A DNA stretch of 64,000 nt from Rattus norvegicus (taxonomy: Eukaryota; Chordata; Mammalia; Rodentia; Muridae): assembly GCF_036323735.1 (NCBI RefSeq), contig NC_086031.1, forward strand, positions 38,089,225-38,153,224. The letters run 5' to 3'. Position 1 is the stretch's first letter, and every line of letters begins with the position of its first letter. The notes beneath the pieces were generated by a model. It saw only the letters and a program-made list of their open reading frames with translations. It searched no databases and was not told where the DNA came from. Shown piece by piece: positions 1 through 12,220 of the stretch. The position numbers were made by a program, and so were the translations under genes.

Positions 1-2160
1 AGAAAGCAGGAAATAACCTCAAACACATTGTCACAGGGGACAATTTCCTGAGCTGGACACCAATGACTTATGTTCTAAGATCAAGAATTGACAAATGGGA
101 AAATTGCAAAGCTTCTGTAAAGCAAAGGACACTGTCAATGGGACAAAATGGCAACCAACTGATTGGGAAGAGATCTTTACCAGCTCTACATCCAATAGAG
201 GGCTAATATCTAAAATATACAAAGAACTCAAGAAGTTAGACTCCAGAATACCAAATAATCCTCTCAAAAATGGGGTACAGAGCTAAACAGAGAATTCTCA
301 AGTGAGGAATGTCAAATGACCAAAGAGTACTTAAAGAAATGTTCTACATCCTTAGTCCTCAGGGAAATGCAAATCAAAACAACCCTGAGACTCTACCTCA
401 CACCAGTCAGAATGGCTAAGATTAAAAACTCAGGTGACAGGATGGAGAGATGACTCAGAGGCTAAGATCACTGAGTGTTGTTGCAGAGGTCCTGAGTTTA
501 ATTTGTCGCAACCACATGGTGGCTGAAAACCATTTGTAATGAGATCTGCTGCCCTATTCTGGTCCGTCTAAAGAAAGTTGCAGTGTTAAATAAAAAATAT
601 TTTTAAAAAAAATCTCAGGTGTCAACAGATGTTGGTGAGGATGTAGAGAAAGGGGAATACTCCTCCATTTCTGGTGGGATTGCAAGCTAGTACAACCACT
701 CTGGAAATCAGTCTGGCAGTTCCTCAGAAAATTGGACATGGCACTACCTGAAGACCCAACTATACCATTCCTGGACATATACCCCCAAAATGCCCTAACA
801 TATAACAAGCATACATGCTCCACTACATTCATAGCATCCTTATTTATAATAGCCAGAAGTTGGATACAACCCAGATGCCCTCCAAGAAAGGAATGGATTC
901 AGAAAATTTGGTATATTTATATAATGGAGTACTACTTGGCTATGAAAAACAATGACTTCTTGAAATTCTTAGGCAAATGAATGGAACTTAAAAAAATATC
1001 GTCCTGTTGAGGTAACCCAGTCAGAAAAGAACACATGAAGTATGTGCTCACTGATAAGTGGATATTAGCCAAAAAGAAGCTTGGATTACCCAGGATACAA
1101 CTCATAGACTATATGAAACTCAAGAAGACAGATCACAGCAAAGTGTGGATGCTACAGTACTATTCAGTACTGGGAAGAGAATAATCTCAAGGAAGTAGAG
1201 GGACAGAGGTATATGGGAAGAAGAGGAGAGGGAGAGGAAAAGGGGGCAGCTCAGATATAGGAGGAGATGGGGGGAAAGTACAGAGGCTCAGGAATTTGAA
1301 AGTAGGTGTGTAGCAGTGGAGTAAGGGGAACTGACGGTAGCTACTAGAAAGCCCCAGATGCCAGGGACCCAAGAAGTTCCCAGTACACAACACAGAGGAC
1401 CTTAGCCAAAATACCCAAAAAAGCAGAGTTAAAACCTATAGAGACTATATCCAGTAAATAGGCAGAGCCCCCAGAGGAGGGATGGGGCTACCCACTCACA
1501 TCAAACATACTAATCCAGTATCCCTCCCATCAAATGAAATGCATGGACAAAGGATGTAGCAGAAACTGAAGGAAAAACCATCCATAGACTTTCCCACCTA
1601 GGGATCCATCCCATCTGCTGACAGAAAACCCAGACACTATTTTGGATGACAAGTAGTACTTACTGACAGTAGCCTTGTATAGTTGTCCCCTGACAGGCTC
1701 TGCCAGAGCCAGACCAATATACATGTGGATGTACAAAACCAAACATTGGACTGAATGAGGTGACCCCAATGAGGAAGTTAGGGCAAGGACTGTAGGAGGT
1801 GAATGGGGTTTTCAACCTCATAGGAAGAACAATGCTATCAACCAGCCAGAACCTCTGATGCTCCCAGGGAATAAAGTGCCAACCAAAGAGTAGAAAGGGG
1901 TTCCCCATGGCTCCATCAGAATATGTAGTAGAGGATTGCCTCATGTGTCATTACTGGGAATGGAGCCCCTTGGTCCTGGAGAGGCTGGATGACCCAGGAT
2001 AGGAGAATGCTAGGCTGCTAAGGCAGGAGTGGGTAGGCGGGTGGAGGAGTACCCTCATAGAGGCAGGGGAAAGGAGGAGGGGATGGGGTATTTGTTGAGG
2101 AGAAACTGGGAAGGGGGATATTTGAAATGTAAATAAATAAAATAACCAATAATAAAAGAG
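1..2160 (+). mobile_element. Old LINE-1, 3' portion (ORF2 C-terminus and 3'UTR)
   Basis: The window opens inside an L1. Positions 1-1069 align by eye with the C-terminal ORF2 coding region of the intact copy at 39.5-43.3 kb (same order of landmarks: TTTCCTGA..CCAATGACTTATG, the zinc-knuckle region, the terminal TGATAAGTGG..ATTAGCC). 1070-2125 is 3'UTR, including a purine-rich tract near 2000-2110, and the end is an A-rich tail with AATAAA-like motifs to about 2160. Reading frames are broken by stops and indels and by a B2 SINE at 441-607, so no protein is expected. The 5' end lies outside the window, so truncation and target-site duplication cannot be judged. Divergence is clearly higher than in the 37-44 kb copy. 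Confidence 0.95.
441..607 (+). mobile_element. B2 SINE inserted in L1
   Basis: Begins GATGGAGAGATGACTCAG, contains the B2 core CACATGGTGGCTGAAAACC and ends in an A/T-rich tail. Comparison with the uninterrupted L1 copy near 42.81-42.83 kb shows that it splits the L1 text AACTCAGGTGACAG|CAGATG. A copy of the target lies on each side (about 425-440 and 611-628, the right one with a small change), so this is a retroposition after the L1 arrived. Confidence 0.9.
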
Positions 2161-2164
2161 TGGA

Positions 2165-3105
2165 TTCACTCATGAAATTTTGATTACATTGTTATATTTT
2201 AGAGGTCAATGGCAAGATCTTATATCATACCTGGTTCATTCACTGTATCTAAGAGTTTTAAGAATTGTTCTTATGAGAAAAGAGGCTGGTATAATGAGAC
2301 ATGATACTGATGGCGGTAAGGAAAACTTGACTCTAAAGATCTTAGGAAAACATTGATCAAAGTAACAAGCAAGCACACACACACACAAACACACAAACAC
2401 ACATGTATGAACACAAAGAGAAAAGTAGGTGTTGGACAACACACATACACACAGATTTATGTACACACACATATATGTGCACATGTCCAGCAGAAGAAAA
2501 CTTTACTTGTTAGAATTTCATATACACTTAGAGACTCTGAATAAGAAGGACTGAGTAACTCCATCACATGTAGCATAGAAAGCAGAGGTAGCTGTGTTTA
2601 TTTCAGTGTGGGTTAGAAAGGGTTGCCTAAGAAACGAGAACAATCCCATTCTCCCCACTTCCATCCCAGTTCAAAAGCTTAAGGGCTCATCATGGCTTCA
2701 AAGCTGTAAGATTGTAAGAGGTTCAGGAATGATTTAGAAACCCAAATTAAACGTTAGATTACAGACAGCAACCGGCAAACATATTTTTAAAGTGTTCGAT
2801 CTGATTGAAGCAAAATGATGACAAGGAACACATCAGAGGGTTAATGTTTGAAGACTGTGGACTAAACTTAAAACGGAAACGATGAGGCCTCTTTCAAACT
2901 TCTCAGCCTGGGCCTTCTGTGGGGTTCCTCTGCACTGACAGGGTTTTTTAATTAAGAAGACATTTGGAGACTGTGGCTCCCGCTCGCCGCTGGTGAGCAT
3001 CGGCTACTAGTAGTTCTCCAAAGGAGCTCTGCTTTCATTCAAATGACCTCTAAGAAAGAGGACTCGCGGACTAGTGTGTTGCAAGTAAACACCATAATCC
3101 ACTGC
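2165..3105. other. No gene seen; imperfect CA repeat and unassigned sequence
   Basis: Imperfect (CA/CACAAA)n DNA lies at about 2370-2480. The rest is not recognisable as a repeat or an exon. A short CpG-containing patch (about 2970-3010) stands out from its AT-rich surroundings, but nothing codes there. Confidence 0.5.
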
Positions 3106-3107
3106 AC

Positions 3108-3245
3108 TTCCTCTTGTTTTCTTTTTTTTTCTCAGACAAGTTCTCTAACTGATTTAGCCTGACCTGTTGGCCAGCAAGCCCTGGAGATTCCCCTGACTGT
3201 AAGTACTAAGCACAAAGATTACAGGTACACACCGATTCACCCAGC
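3108..3245 (-). mobile_element. B4/B1-type SINE relic
   Basis: Starts with a T-rich tail (CTTTTTTTTT) followed by the reverse complement of a B1-like body (GGCCAGCAAGCCCTGG, then AGATTACAGGTACACACC, matching the inverted Alu/B1-type ATTACAGGC motif). Diverged. Confidence 0.6.
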
Positions 3246-3249
3246 TCTG

Positions 3250-3505
3250 TGAGTTTAATGTACACATTTCCTTCCATGAAACTGCAAAGCAGCAATGGTC
3301 TCCTTGTCTGTACAGGGCCACTTTCAATGTTTCAAAGGGGACTGTCTTTACCTGAAGCACTCTAATTGTTGCCCTGTGTTGCACAGTGGGCAGGATCATA
3401 AGTCAGAAGCAAACAAGGATGAAGTTCATGTGCCTTGGGAAGTTCCTGTTCCAAATCCACAGGAATGAATTTCCATTTGCATGCTGGCTGAGTTGTTGAA
3501 TACAC
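3250..3505. other. No gene seen
   Basis: Unique-looking non-coding sequence between a SINE relic and a TG microsatellite. Only short, shadow-like open frames are present. Confidence 0.4.

Positions 3506-3506
<1 letters not shown>

Positions 3507-3559
<53 letters not shown>
3507..3559. repeat. (TG)n microsatellite, about 26 units
   Basis: Uninterrupted TG dinucleotides. Reads as (CA)n on the other strand. Open frames through it are artefacts of the repeat. Confidence 0.98.
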
Positions 3560-3561
<2 letters not shown>

Positions 3562-3564
3562 CTT

Positions 3565-4960
3565 TATGTATGCTCCCTGAGTATTAAATGCAAGGGGGAT
3601 GACACAGATGTACCGTTTAGTACTGAACATTTACAGATATTTATTCTCTGCAGTTGGACCAGTTACGCATCTCTGCTAATTTCCACCCACTGAAAGAGAT
3701 CTCTGACTGTGGCCTTAGTGCTCTACTAAGCTACAGGCAGAGAGGTAACCGGTTGATTCCAGTGTGAAGATAAACAGTTAACATTCTCCTTTTGAGTCTT
3801 TCCTCAGGTCTTTAAGTTTGGTATACAAAAGACTAGGGAATTTAAGGCAGGCAATAATCACTATAGAGCAACAAGGCAGGAAATTTACACATACTATTAT
3901 TGTATCTAAAAGAAATTATGAAATATTATTTCATGTTTCATATATTCATGCTTATTCATTACTAATAAAACCCTGTACCTTCCTTAGCCATTGGTGCAAT
4001 TGGGGAATTTTACGCTCTTCAAAGGATCTTGCAGGGATAACCTTTGCTTTGTGTTGTTTTTGATTTAACTGTATAATTCTGCTAGTGATATATATGTATA
4101 TATATATATATATATATATTAAACAGTTTTAAGTCAACAATAGCAACATGATTTTGTGACGAGAATAAGAACAGGCTCAGAAAGGCAGGCTAGCAGGCTA
4201 AGTGTGGAAATACTGGCTCCACGCTGCCATTTCAAGGGCATCGATGAATTTCAAACTACTATACTCTCATCCAGTCTACACACACACACAGCCCAAATCA
4301 CTCAAGGCAACGGAGAAAAGAATGGCTTCTATGAATAAAATATAAGCCAAGATTGTTTCTTTTAAGAGAAAAGACATATCTATGCTAAATCATAAAAGCC
4401 ATTTCTAGAACTGTTCCTTGGAGCAGTATGGCTTGTCTGCTTAGCTTAGTCTGAGTGTCACCCTTTTCACTCGGCCCGTGGCTGAGATATCATCAGGTGA
4501 TATATATGCTTTTGAAGAAATAGCAGGAAAAGAGGGCATCTGTGTGCTTCTGTTCACTCCCAATTCCTGGCTTATATCTATCATCCCTTCAAACTCTTGC
4601 TGATTCCCACAATTTCTCCTTCTTTGTATTCTTTCTATCTTTCCTGTCTTTCCATAAATAGGGTTGCTGTCTCAATTCTGGGCTTTATTTCCTCATTTGC
4701 AAAATGAACCTATCTTTACGGATGTTTCTCTCTGGTCCTGCCTCAGTTACACCAATGACAACATGGAAAGATTTGTAGAACCTATCTTCTGTTTATGTGA
4801 TAGAAACAAAATGGGGACTTCTGGAAGATTCCTAGACTATTTTACCCGAATCCTTATACCATAAGAGCCTTGCTGCTAGGTGTCCTCTCAGCAGAACAGT
4901 GAGTTCATCAGTCTCATAATCAGAAGGCGCTGAGCTTCAACCTCAAAGCAGACATGTGGC
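3565..4960. other. No gene seen; contains a (TA)n tract
   Basis: Mostly unassigned AT-rich DNA. A (TA)n run with one G interruption lies at 4089-4119. Open frames of 60-81 codons have no recognisable domain. Confidence 0.5.
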
Positions 4961-4965
4961 TTTTA

Positions 4966-5290
4966 TGCTTGGGAAGATGGCTCAGTTGGTGAAGGTGAAG
5001 TGCTTTCTGTGCACAGTTAGTCATGTGAAAAAGCAAGATGTGGTTACATTGGCTTGTATTTCTAGCACTGGGCACAGAGAAATAGGAGGAAGCCTGAACC
5101 TTATGGGCCAATCAGCTTGAGCACTTGGGGAGTTCCAGGAGAATGAGAAACCTTGTCAAAAATAAGGTTCGTGGCTCTTGAGTAGCAACAACTGAGGTCA
5201 ACCATTAGCAGTCACAGGCCCACAGTCACACATAGAAAGGCAGGCAGGCAGGCAAGCAGACAGACCCACACATAAGAGAGAGAGAGAGAG
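4966..5290 (+). mobile_element. B4-family SINE
   Basis: tRNA-like head (GGGAAGATGGCTCAGTTGG, then AAGTGCTTTCTGTGCA) fused to a B1-like 3' half (TTTCTAGCACTGGGCACAGAG, GAGAAACCTTGTCAAAAATA). This is the ID/B1 fusion layout of B4. It ends in GGCA/AGAC-rich and (GA)n simple repeats at 5238-5295. Confidence 0.75.
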
Positions 5291-5294
5291 AAAG

Positions 5295-6720
5295 AGTGAG
5301 CACTAAGGTTTCTTTCTTGTGCTCTACCTCATCCCCACTTGCTTCCTTCTCTACGATGCTTTATAATAGCTCACTCACTACTTAGCACTAAGTCAAGGAT
5401 GGATGAGGAGAAAGAAGAAAGCAAAAGACAAAGTGAATAGAACACAGGATAAAGAAAAATATTCTCCAGGTTCATGAACATGAGGAAATTAGACAGAGGA
5501 ACGATTATTGAAAGAAAAAAAGTCCCAGCCTGCTGATTCTTTGACGAGTAAGGCCATTCATAGGTTCTTAAGGTAGGATTTAATTGGCAGGCAGACAATG
5601 GCATCAATATTGATTCATTAATCATTTTCTATTTGTGAACAGAAAATAGACATTTAATTGCAAAATTAGAAGAGTAACCTTTTGTCTTTCATAAATATTA
5701 ATTTTCAAAATACTTAGAAGATTATTGGCATTGATGTGGCAAACTTGTTTTTGACAATCTGCAAATTTCATGCCTGAAGCCAAGTAAACATGTTTATTAG
5801 ATAAAAGCTTAAGTTCACTGATAAGTTAATTTGAGAAAACTCCAAGTTATGTAAAACATTTGGCTTTTGTTTCGAACTCAGGAAGGCAAAGAGAACGAAT
5901 CATCAGATACCAACAATTGTCAATTTGAAAAGATTTAATTAGCACATTAGTATGTCTATGTTTATTTTTATAGTCATTATTCTTAGACTAAAAGAACTCA
6001 AATGCTGTAAATAATGATTATGCTTTTTTCTTAGGATCACAATTGTTTAACTATTGATGGTCACTTCTACGGGAAACATTGATTATCATGCTGGTAAATG
6101 TGTTCAATGAATGATAACTTATATTTAGGAACTCGAATTTAGGAACAAATCATCACCTAGTTTTTTTTTTTTGTTGTTGTTGTTTTTTTGTTTTTCGGTT
6201 GTTGTAATTTATCATATGTGAATTAGCTTATGTGCTTTGACATAGTACTAAATAAGCTATCACATTTTAAAAGAGGAAGCTTGGAGTTCTCTTTAATAAC
6301 TCTCTACATAGATTTATTCTGAAAATTAATCAAATATGGTAATAGACTGTAGTTCTTTTCAGTTTCCTTTAAAAATGAAAAACACAACAATGTTCTAACC
6401 AAGTGAAATGTAAAATTTGCTTCTTTGTATTGTTTAAGTATCAGACAGTGTGTCAAAAAATAATGGCTGGCATTTGCATAGCTGACAAGCAAAGTCCACA
6501 ATTCAAAGAGATGCACAAATCACATTTGCATAAAATGCTACATCTTATCACCACATCACATATTTCTAGTTATGCTTTTATGAACTCATGGGGTTCCATT
6601 GTGTATTTTAAGGCTTACACATTTTAACCTAACATGCTGTAGTAATGAAACCTAATACTCCAGGTTATGTTCAAATCAATATCACTAAATTTGAGCACTA
6701 TACTTTCTTTTACATTTTAT
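5295..6720. other. No gene seen; long repeat-poor AT-rich stretch
   Basis: 5640-6150 contains no recognisable SINE, LINE or simple repeat and is rich in TAAT/ATTA-type motifs. A T-rich low-complexity patch lies at 6160-6205. No coding signal seen. Confidence 0.5.
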
Positions 6721-6729
6721 TGAATTTTG

Positions 6730-6780
<51 letters not shown>

Positions 6781-6920
6781 GCATGTGAATGCTATGGTAT
6801 AGAAATGGGGAGTCAGAGGGCAACTTTGAGGAGTCAGTTCTCTCTTTCCACTACATTCATCTTGGGGGTAGTGTTTAGGGTATCAGGCCCAGGGGAGAGT
6901 GATTTGCTTGGTCCAGATTT
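6730..6920 (-). mobile_element. B4-family SINE with expanded (TG)24
   Basis: Reverse orientation. The (TG)24 tract at 6732-6778 is followed by the B4 antisense motif GGGCAACTTTGAGGAGTCAG and TTCTCTCTTTCCACTACATT. The microsatellite occupies the place of the CA-rich SINE 3' tail. Confidence 0.75.
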
Positions 6921-7184
6921 TTTATTGGTACCATAATTGAGGTGTACAGAGAAGTTGAAAAACATCAACTGGATTTTCTATGGGAAAACATAAAGTAGTC
7001 TCGATAAAATCTACCTCTAGTTAATATTAGTTAATAAACATGTGTAACATTATATATGTATGTATATGCACATATAGACTAATGTCTTTAAATTCAAAAG
7101 TACCAATATGTAGTTGCCATGATTATTAAAAGCATTTACCAAATTATGAAAAAAAATTCTAAGGATTTAATTTAGCCACCTTTG

Positions 7185-7463
7185 ACTGTAGAGACGCCCA
7201 GTCAGTATAGTTTCTGCTGTACAACCCTGAGAACGTGCGTTCAATCCCCAGAATCCACATAAGACACCCACGTGTGGTAGTACAGGCTTGCAATCCCAGA
7301 AGTAGAGAGGTGGAGATAGGAGATTCCTAGGGCTTTCTGTGCTGTAAGCCTAGGTTAGTCCACAAGTTATAGGAAAAAAACACCATCACAAAGCAACCCA
7401 CTAAACAACAACAAAGAAAACAATCCAGATTGCACCCAAGGAAACCTCTCTGGTTTTCACAGC

Positions 7464-7465
<2 letters not shown>
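7185..7465 (+). mobile_element. B4-family SINE relic
   Basis: tRNA-like head (GAGAACGTGCGTTCAATCCCC resembles a B box) and a B1-like 3' half (GTGGTAGTACAGGCTTGCAATCCCAG). Diverged; a pol III role is unlikely. Confidence 0.7.
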
Positions 7466-7545
<80 letters not shown>

Positions 7546-7550
7546 TCAGT
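7466..7550. repeat. Composite microsatellite (GACA)n(CT)n
   Basis: About eight GACA units followed directly by about 25 CT units with one A interruption. It is a polypyrimidine tract on this strand, sitting at the 3' end of a SINE. Confidence 0.97.
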
Positions 7551-7774
7551 AAGAAATGACTAGGCATGACACTACTTATGCAAACATAATTGGCATTTCT
7601 GTCTAATGCCAAACCCAGTAATCTTAACTATCGGAAACTGAGGAATACTGAGCTGCGTGCTGTATCTTAACAAACATAGGCACTCTGTTTCCATTTGTTT
7701 TTGTGATCTTCTGAGGTTATTGTGAATAAAACTGATTCAGAGAGGAAGCAATGGAACGGAGTGGAGGTTACCTG

Positions 7775-8125
7775 TCAGGATTTTTGCCACTAAGTTTTCT
7801 GTCACTAGAACAAACACTTGGGATTTTCAACCTGGAAAAAGAAAAAGGCTATTTTTGTTTCTTTGTGGTTTCTGTCTTTAGGTAGTTAGTTCTATAGGCT
7901 TGGGACCTAAGTGGAGACAGCCTATCATGGAAAGTTGGAGAGTTCTGTGCTGTGCACATGGGTTCATCCACAAGCTCTAGGTTTCAGGAAAGGTTTACAA
8001 AGCTTAATGTCAGGATGCAGAGAGCTAAAGTCCAAGTTCACAAATCCCTGGCCATCAGCATCTTCCAGTGACCCCACAGATAACTAAGCAGGCCACACTT
8101 CTTGAAGCTTACATCACTCAAAAAC
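7775..8125 (+). repeat. Diverged interspersed repeat (CTGTCACTAGAACAAA type)
   Basis: The motif TTTCTGTCACTAGAACAAA followed by AAAAGAAAAAGGCTATTTTTG resembles the head of a common non-autonomous mammalian repeat. I cannot name the subfamily. No open frame of note. Confidence 0.4.
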
Positions 8126-8159
8126 AGCACCATAATGAAACTGACATGTGTTTTGCTTT

Positions 8160-8340
8160 AAAAGATCTGTTATTTAACTATGTGTATGGATCAGTTTGTA
8201 TGCACATATGATGCCATGCCCAGAGAAACCAGAAGAAGGAATCAGATCTCCTGAGTTGGAGTAATAAGCAGTTGAGGCATCTAATGTGAGTACTGGCAAA
8301 GATACTTAGGTTCTCTTAACTGTTGAGTCAGCTCTACAAT
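8160..8340 (-). mobile_element. B3/B2-type SINE relic
   Basis: Inverted layout: TTTAACTATGTGTATG, then CAGAGAAACCAGAAGAAGGAATCAGATCTCC, then TTCTCTTAACTGTTGAGTCAGCTCT, the reverse of the B2/B3 GAG(A/C)TGGCTCAG head. Confidence 0.75.
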
Positions 8341-8639
8341 GCCTAAAATTAGACTTAAAGTATACACACACAGTAAATAAAACAAAACAACCATAAAATC
8401 AGAAAACAAAAATAAATCAGACTCAAATAATGGTATTGAACTGGATTCTGTAAGCAAAAGCAGTCTCACTGACAAAGAGATATATAAATTGGAAGAAATC
8501 ATTAGCCAACTAGGCATGTGGTGTATGTTTCACATATATAGTTGTACATATGCATATCTGTGAACTTGAATTTGATAACAAGAGGCAAATAACTAAAATA
8601 TGCAAAGGTGTTAGTACACGTTTTATTATAAAAGCATAT

Positions 8640-8745
8640 GAATGGATAACTTACATGAGAAAATGCTAAATATCAACAATCAACAGAGAAATGCAAATCA
8701 AAACAAGGAGCCATTATCTCACATAAATAATAATAATTACTTTCC
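8640..8745 (+). mobile_element. Small old L1 ORF2 fragment
   Basis: Contains GAGAAATGCAAATCAAAACA, matching the conserved ORF2 C-terminal stretch (compare 42.74-42.76 kb), preceded by a diverged AAATGCTAAATATCAACAATC. About 105 bp. Confidence 0.6.
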
Positions 8746-8756
8746 AAAGGACAAGT

Positions 8757-9040
8757 GGAGGATCTGGGGAGATGGCTCCATTAGTAAAGAGCTTGCACCA
8801 TGCGAGAACATAATCCATATGTAAATCAGGATTTATCTGTAACCTATGATCTGGAGAGGTAGAGACAGGAGAATCCCAGTTTACTGGGTAATCAGTACAG
8901 CCAAATCAGTAAGGAGGTTCAGTGAGAAATGCAATCTCAGAATCAAGGTTGGAAACTTGGAGGAGGAGATCTGACATTAACCTTCCCCATATGCATGCAT
9001 ATACACTTTCACAAATACATACATATCATTGTCTCACACA
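8757..9040 (+). mobile_element. B4-family SINE relic
   Basis: GATCTGGGGAGATGGCTCCATTAGTAAAGAGCTTGC head and a B1-like 3' half (GGAGAGGTAGAGACAGGAGAATCCCAG), ending CA-rich. Confidence 0.7.
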
Positions 9041-9239
9041 CAGATTCAGTACACAAAGTGTGAACATTACCATATAGTGGAGAGAAAGTTAGGTAAGGAG
9101 AAATGTCATGTGTGACTGCTTGGAATTTAAATTGTCATACCCACAAAGTACAATACCCTAGGACAAATGGCTGAATTGCCTATTTAACAAAGTAAAGCAA
9201 ACCTGGCTTCTAGGTTCTCACAGCATCCATCTGTTCCTA

Positions 9240-9560
9240 CCTGTTAGGCTGGCATACCCTACCCTCTATCCTAAACTCTCCAGCTCAAAGTTTGGGCTGC
9301 CCTTCCCCTAGAGTTTCTTCTGTATATAATCCAGGAATTTTTGGTTACCTGTTCTTTTCTTCCATTGTTTTCTTGGGGCTACATCTGGTTCATCCTTCTC
9401 TCTTTCCCTTCCTTCTCCCTGTATGGCTCAGCTCAGTCATATTAAAACCACTTTGGACTCTTCCAGATGCTCCTGTTTCTGCCCACACTCTCCCTTTTAT
9501 CAACAATAAACTTTCTCTTTCACCATACCCAGGATCAGCCATTTCTTTCTCCTTAAACAG
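9240..9560 (+). mobile_element. LTR-like segment (possible old solo LTR)
   Basis: A pyrimidine-rich block with a TATA-like TGTATATAA (about 9322), a downstream AATAAA (about 9505) and a following CT-rich stretch resembles the U3-R-U5 order of rodent LTRs. Terminal TG..CA ends and a target-site duplication were not resolved, and no internal retroviral genes are present. Family unknown. Confidence 0.3.
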
Positions 9561-9761
9561 TATATGGGTAATATAAAAGAATTGAAACATTTAGCATTAT
9601 GCAACAGAAAAATTTCTTTTCTGTGCATATAGTTTATTGAAATGAAACGACTATGTGCAATCTTGGTCTCCTGTTCACTATTTACCACAAAAGATCCAAG
9701 ATATGCAGGTCACTCAAGGGTGCATTGATGCAGGAATGGATGAAGGATGTGATACACTTAT

Positions 9762-9764
<3 letters not shown>

Positions 9765-9814
<50 letters not shown>
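9765..9814. repeat. (CA)n microsatellite, about 25 units
   Basis: Uninterrupted AC dinucleotides. Confidence 0.98.
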
Positions 9815-9818
<4 letters not shown>

Positions 9819-10089
9819 CAGAATATCTTTTATCTAAAAAGAACTCAATTATTTGACATGCCGTGGATCAAACAGGAAGATACCTTAAAGGAACTGATAC
9901 TAAGATAAACACTGCATGATCGCACTCTCTTGTACAATCCAACATAGTGACATAGTTGTGCTCAAAGAAGAGAAGAAAATGGGAGAGACTAAAATCCATG
10001 AATAGAGGACTTGGCAGTAATTGATTCAGGAGCAGATAGTGATAATTGCATGTAAGAAGAGCTGCCTAATTAACTGTAATAATGTTAAG

Positions 10090-10228
10090 ATGATGGTGGT
10101 GTATGCTTTTGATCCCAACATTGGGGAAACATAGCCAGGTGGATCTCTTTGAGTTGGAAGGTAGTCTTCAGAATGAGTTCCAAAACATTCTGGGATACAG
10201 AGAGAAAGCCTGACATGAAAAATCAAAT
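10090..10228 (+). mobile_element. B1 SINE
   Basis: Alu/7SL-related body: GGTGGTGTATGCTTTTGATCCCAACATTGGGG, then GAATGAGTTCCAAAACATTCTGGGATACAGAGAGAAAGCCTGACATGAAAA. Diverged but complete in outline. Confidence 0.85.
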
Positions 10229-11077
10229 GGACAGATTATGATAGAGAGACAGAGAGACAAATAGAGATACATGCATAATGAATAAGATTATTAAATATTC
10301 AGAATGTGCTAGAAAAGAGTTAAACAGTTTTCAATTGATAAATAAAAAGGGGAACTCTGAGGCAATGGATGTATATTTTATTGATTATAGTACTTGTTCA
10401 GGCTGCCCTCACAGAGAGCTGAAAGCCAGTTGCCAAGAGTGACTACACGCCTGAGAGCAGAGGTAAGGTCAACTTTTCTGCTCCATGTGACCTGCCTGGT
10501 GGACTCAGGACACACTAAGACAGAAGTCTTCAGGGACTGGGCACTTCTGGTTTCTGGCTGTGGCCCGAACCTCTTTGATCCCGGCCCATAACTCCCTGCT
10601 CCTAAATCTCATGGGAGAAAGAACTGATCACCCAGAAGTGTGGGCAATGCCGAGATTGCCAGGCAGTACAGACTGCCACTTGTGCCCACTTGTGCCCATA
10701 TTCCTGGCACAAGAAGAAACTGCATAGTGCCTCTGGACACAGGAATATAGGAGCAGTCAGCTGCACGAGTCCCACAGTCCAGACCTGCACCTGGATCTGA
10801 ACTGAACCAGACAAACAGCTCCCTGTACCCAAAATCCCATGGGGCAGAGGAGCTAGACCCTCAGAGGGGCAGACACCCCTGAGAAGCTAGAGGAGACTAC
10901 TCTCTGCTCACATTCCCTACTCAAGAGGAAAACGCCTAGCACTGTCTGTGGCCCCTGTGAACAGGGACCTGGGAGCAGTAGTAATGATGTAGAATGGCTA
11001 GTCCAGCTTGCTTCTTCAGACCATTTGAATGAGCAAGACCATTAGAAACAGCAAGAACTGCTAACACCAGAGAAAAC

Positions 11078-12180
11078 ATGATAGCAAGAGGCAAGGACAA
11101 GAACCCAAACAACAGAAACCAAGACTACTTGGCAACATCAGAGCTCACTTCTCCGACCAAAGCAAAGAGTAGATATTCAAGCACACTGGGAAAAGCAAGA
11201 TCTAGATTTAAAATCACATTTTATCATGATGATGGAGGGCTTTAAGAAGGTTATAAACAACTCCCTTAAGGAATTACAGGACAGCAGAAGTAAATAAGTA
11301 GAAGCCCTTAAAGAGGAAACACAAAAATCCCTTAAAGAGCTACTCAAAAAAAATAAATAAATAAATAAAGAACCAAACAGGAAAATGAAATGTACAAAAC
11401 CTTCAATGAGTTAAAAATAGAAATAGAAAAAAGTAAAGAAACCATAAAGGGAGACAACCCTGGAGATAGAAAACCTAAGGAAGAGATCAGGAGTCATAGA
11501 TTCGAGAATCACCAACAGAATACAAGACATAGAAGAGAGAAACTCAGGAGCAGAAGATGCCATGGAAGAAATGGAAACAAATGTCAAAGATAATGTAAAA
11601 CAGAAAAAGCTCTTAGCCCAAAACATACAGGAAATCCAGGACACAATGAGAAGATCAAATCTAACAATAATAGGTATAGAAGAGAGTGAAGACTCCCATC
11701 TTAAAGGACCAGTAAATATCTTGAACAAAATCATAGGAGAAAACTTCCCTAACCTAAAGAAAGAGATGCCCATAAACATAAAAGATGCCTACAAAACTCC
11801 AAATAGATTGGACCAGAAGAGAAACTCTGCCCATCACATAATAGTCAAAACACCAAATGCACAAAACAAAGACAGAATATTAAAAGCAGTAATGACAAAA
11901 GGTCAAATAACATATAAAAGCAGACCTATCAGAATTATACCACATTTATCATTAGAGACTATGAAAGCCAGAAGATCCTGGACAGATGTCATATAGACCC
12001 TAAGAGAACATAAATGCCAGCCAAGACTACTATATCCACCAAAACTATCAATTAACATTGAGGGAGAAACCAAGATATTCCATAACAAAACCAAATTTAC
12101 ACAATAGGTTTGTACAAACCCAGCCCTACGAAGGATAAATGGCAAAACCCAACACAAGGAGGTAAGCTATAACAAAACCA
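11078..12180 (+). pseudogene. L1 ORF1 relic
   Basis: Starts at an ATG equivalent to the intact ORF1 start (ATGATAGCAAGAGGCAAGGA versus ATGGCGAGAGGCAAGCGCAG at 38312). It keeps the coiled-coil region and the RNA-recognition and C-terminal domains as recognisable text. It has in-frame stops and frameshifts, and an A-rich AAAT microsatellite (about 11347-11371) inside the coiled-coil coding region. The longest surviving stretch is 11562-11996, covering the RNA-binding half. Non-functional. Confidence 0.92.
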
Positions 12181-12220
12181 AAAGAAGAGAAGCACACAAA
12201 CATAATCCTACCTCTAAATA

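Noticed and set aside
9240..9560. Autonomous endogenous retrovirus
   Set aside because: Only an LTR-like stretch is visible; no gag, pol or env text or primer-binding site was seen nearby.
10380..10400. Target-site duplication for the old full-length L1 (AGTACTTGTTC versus AGTAATTCTTGTTC near 16731)
   Set aside because: The match needs indels and sits in AT-rich DNA; too weak to call.
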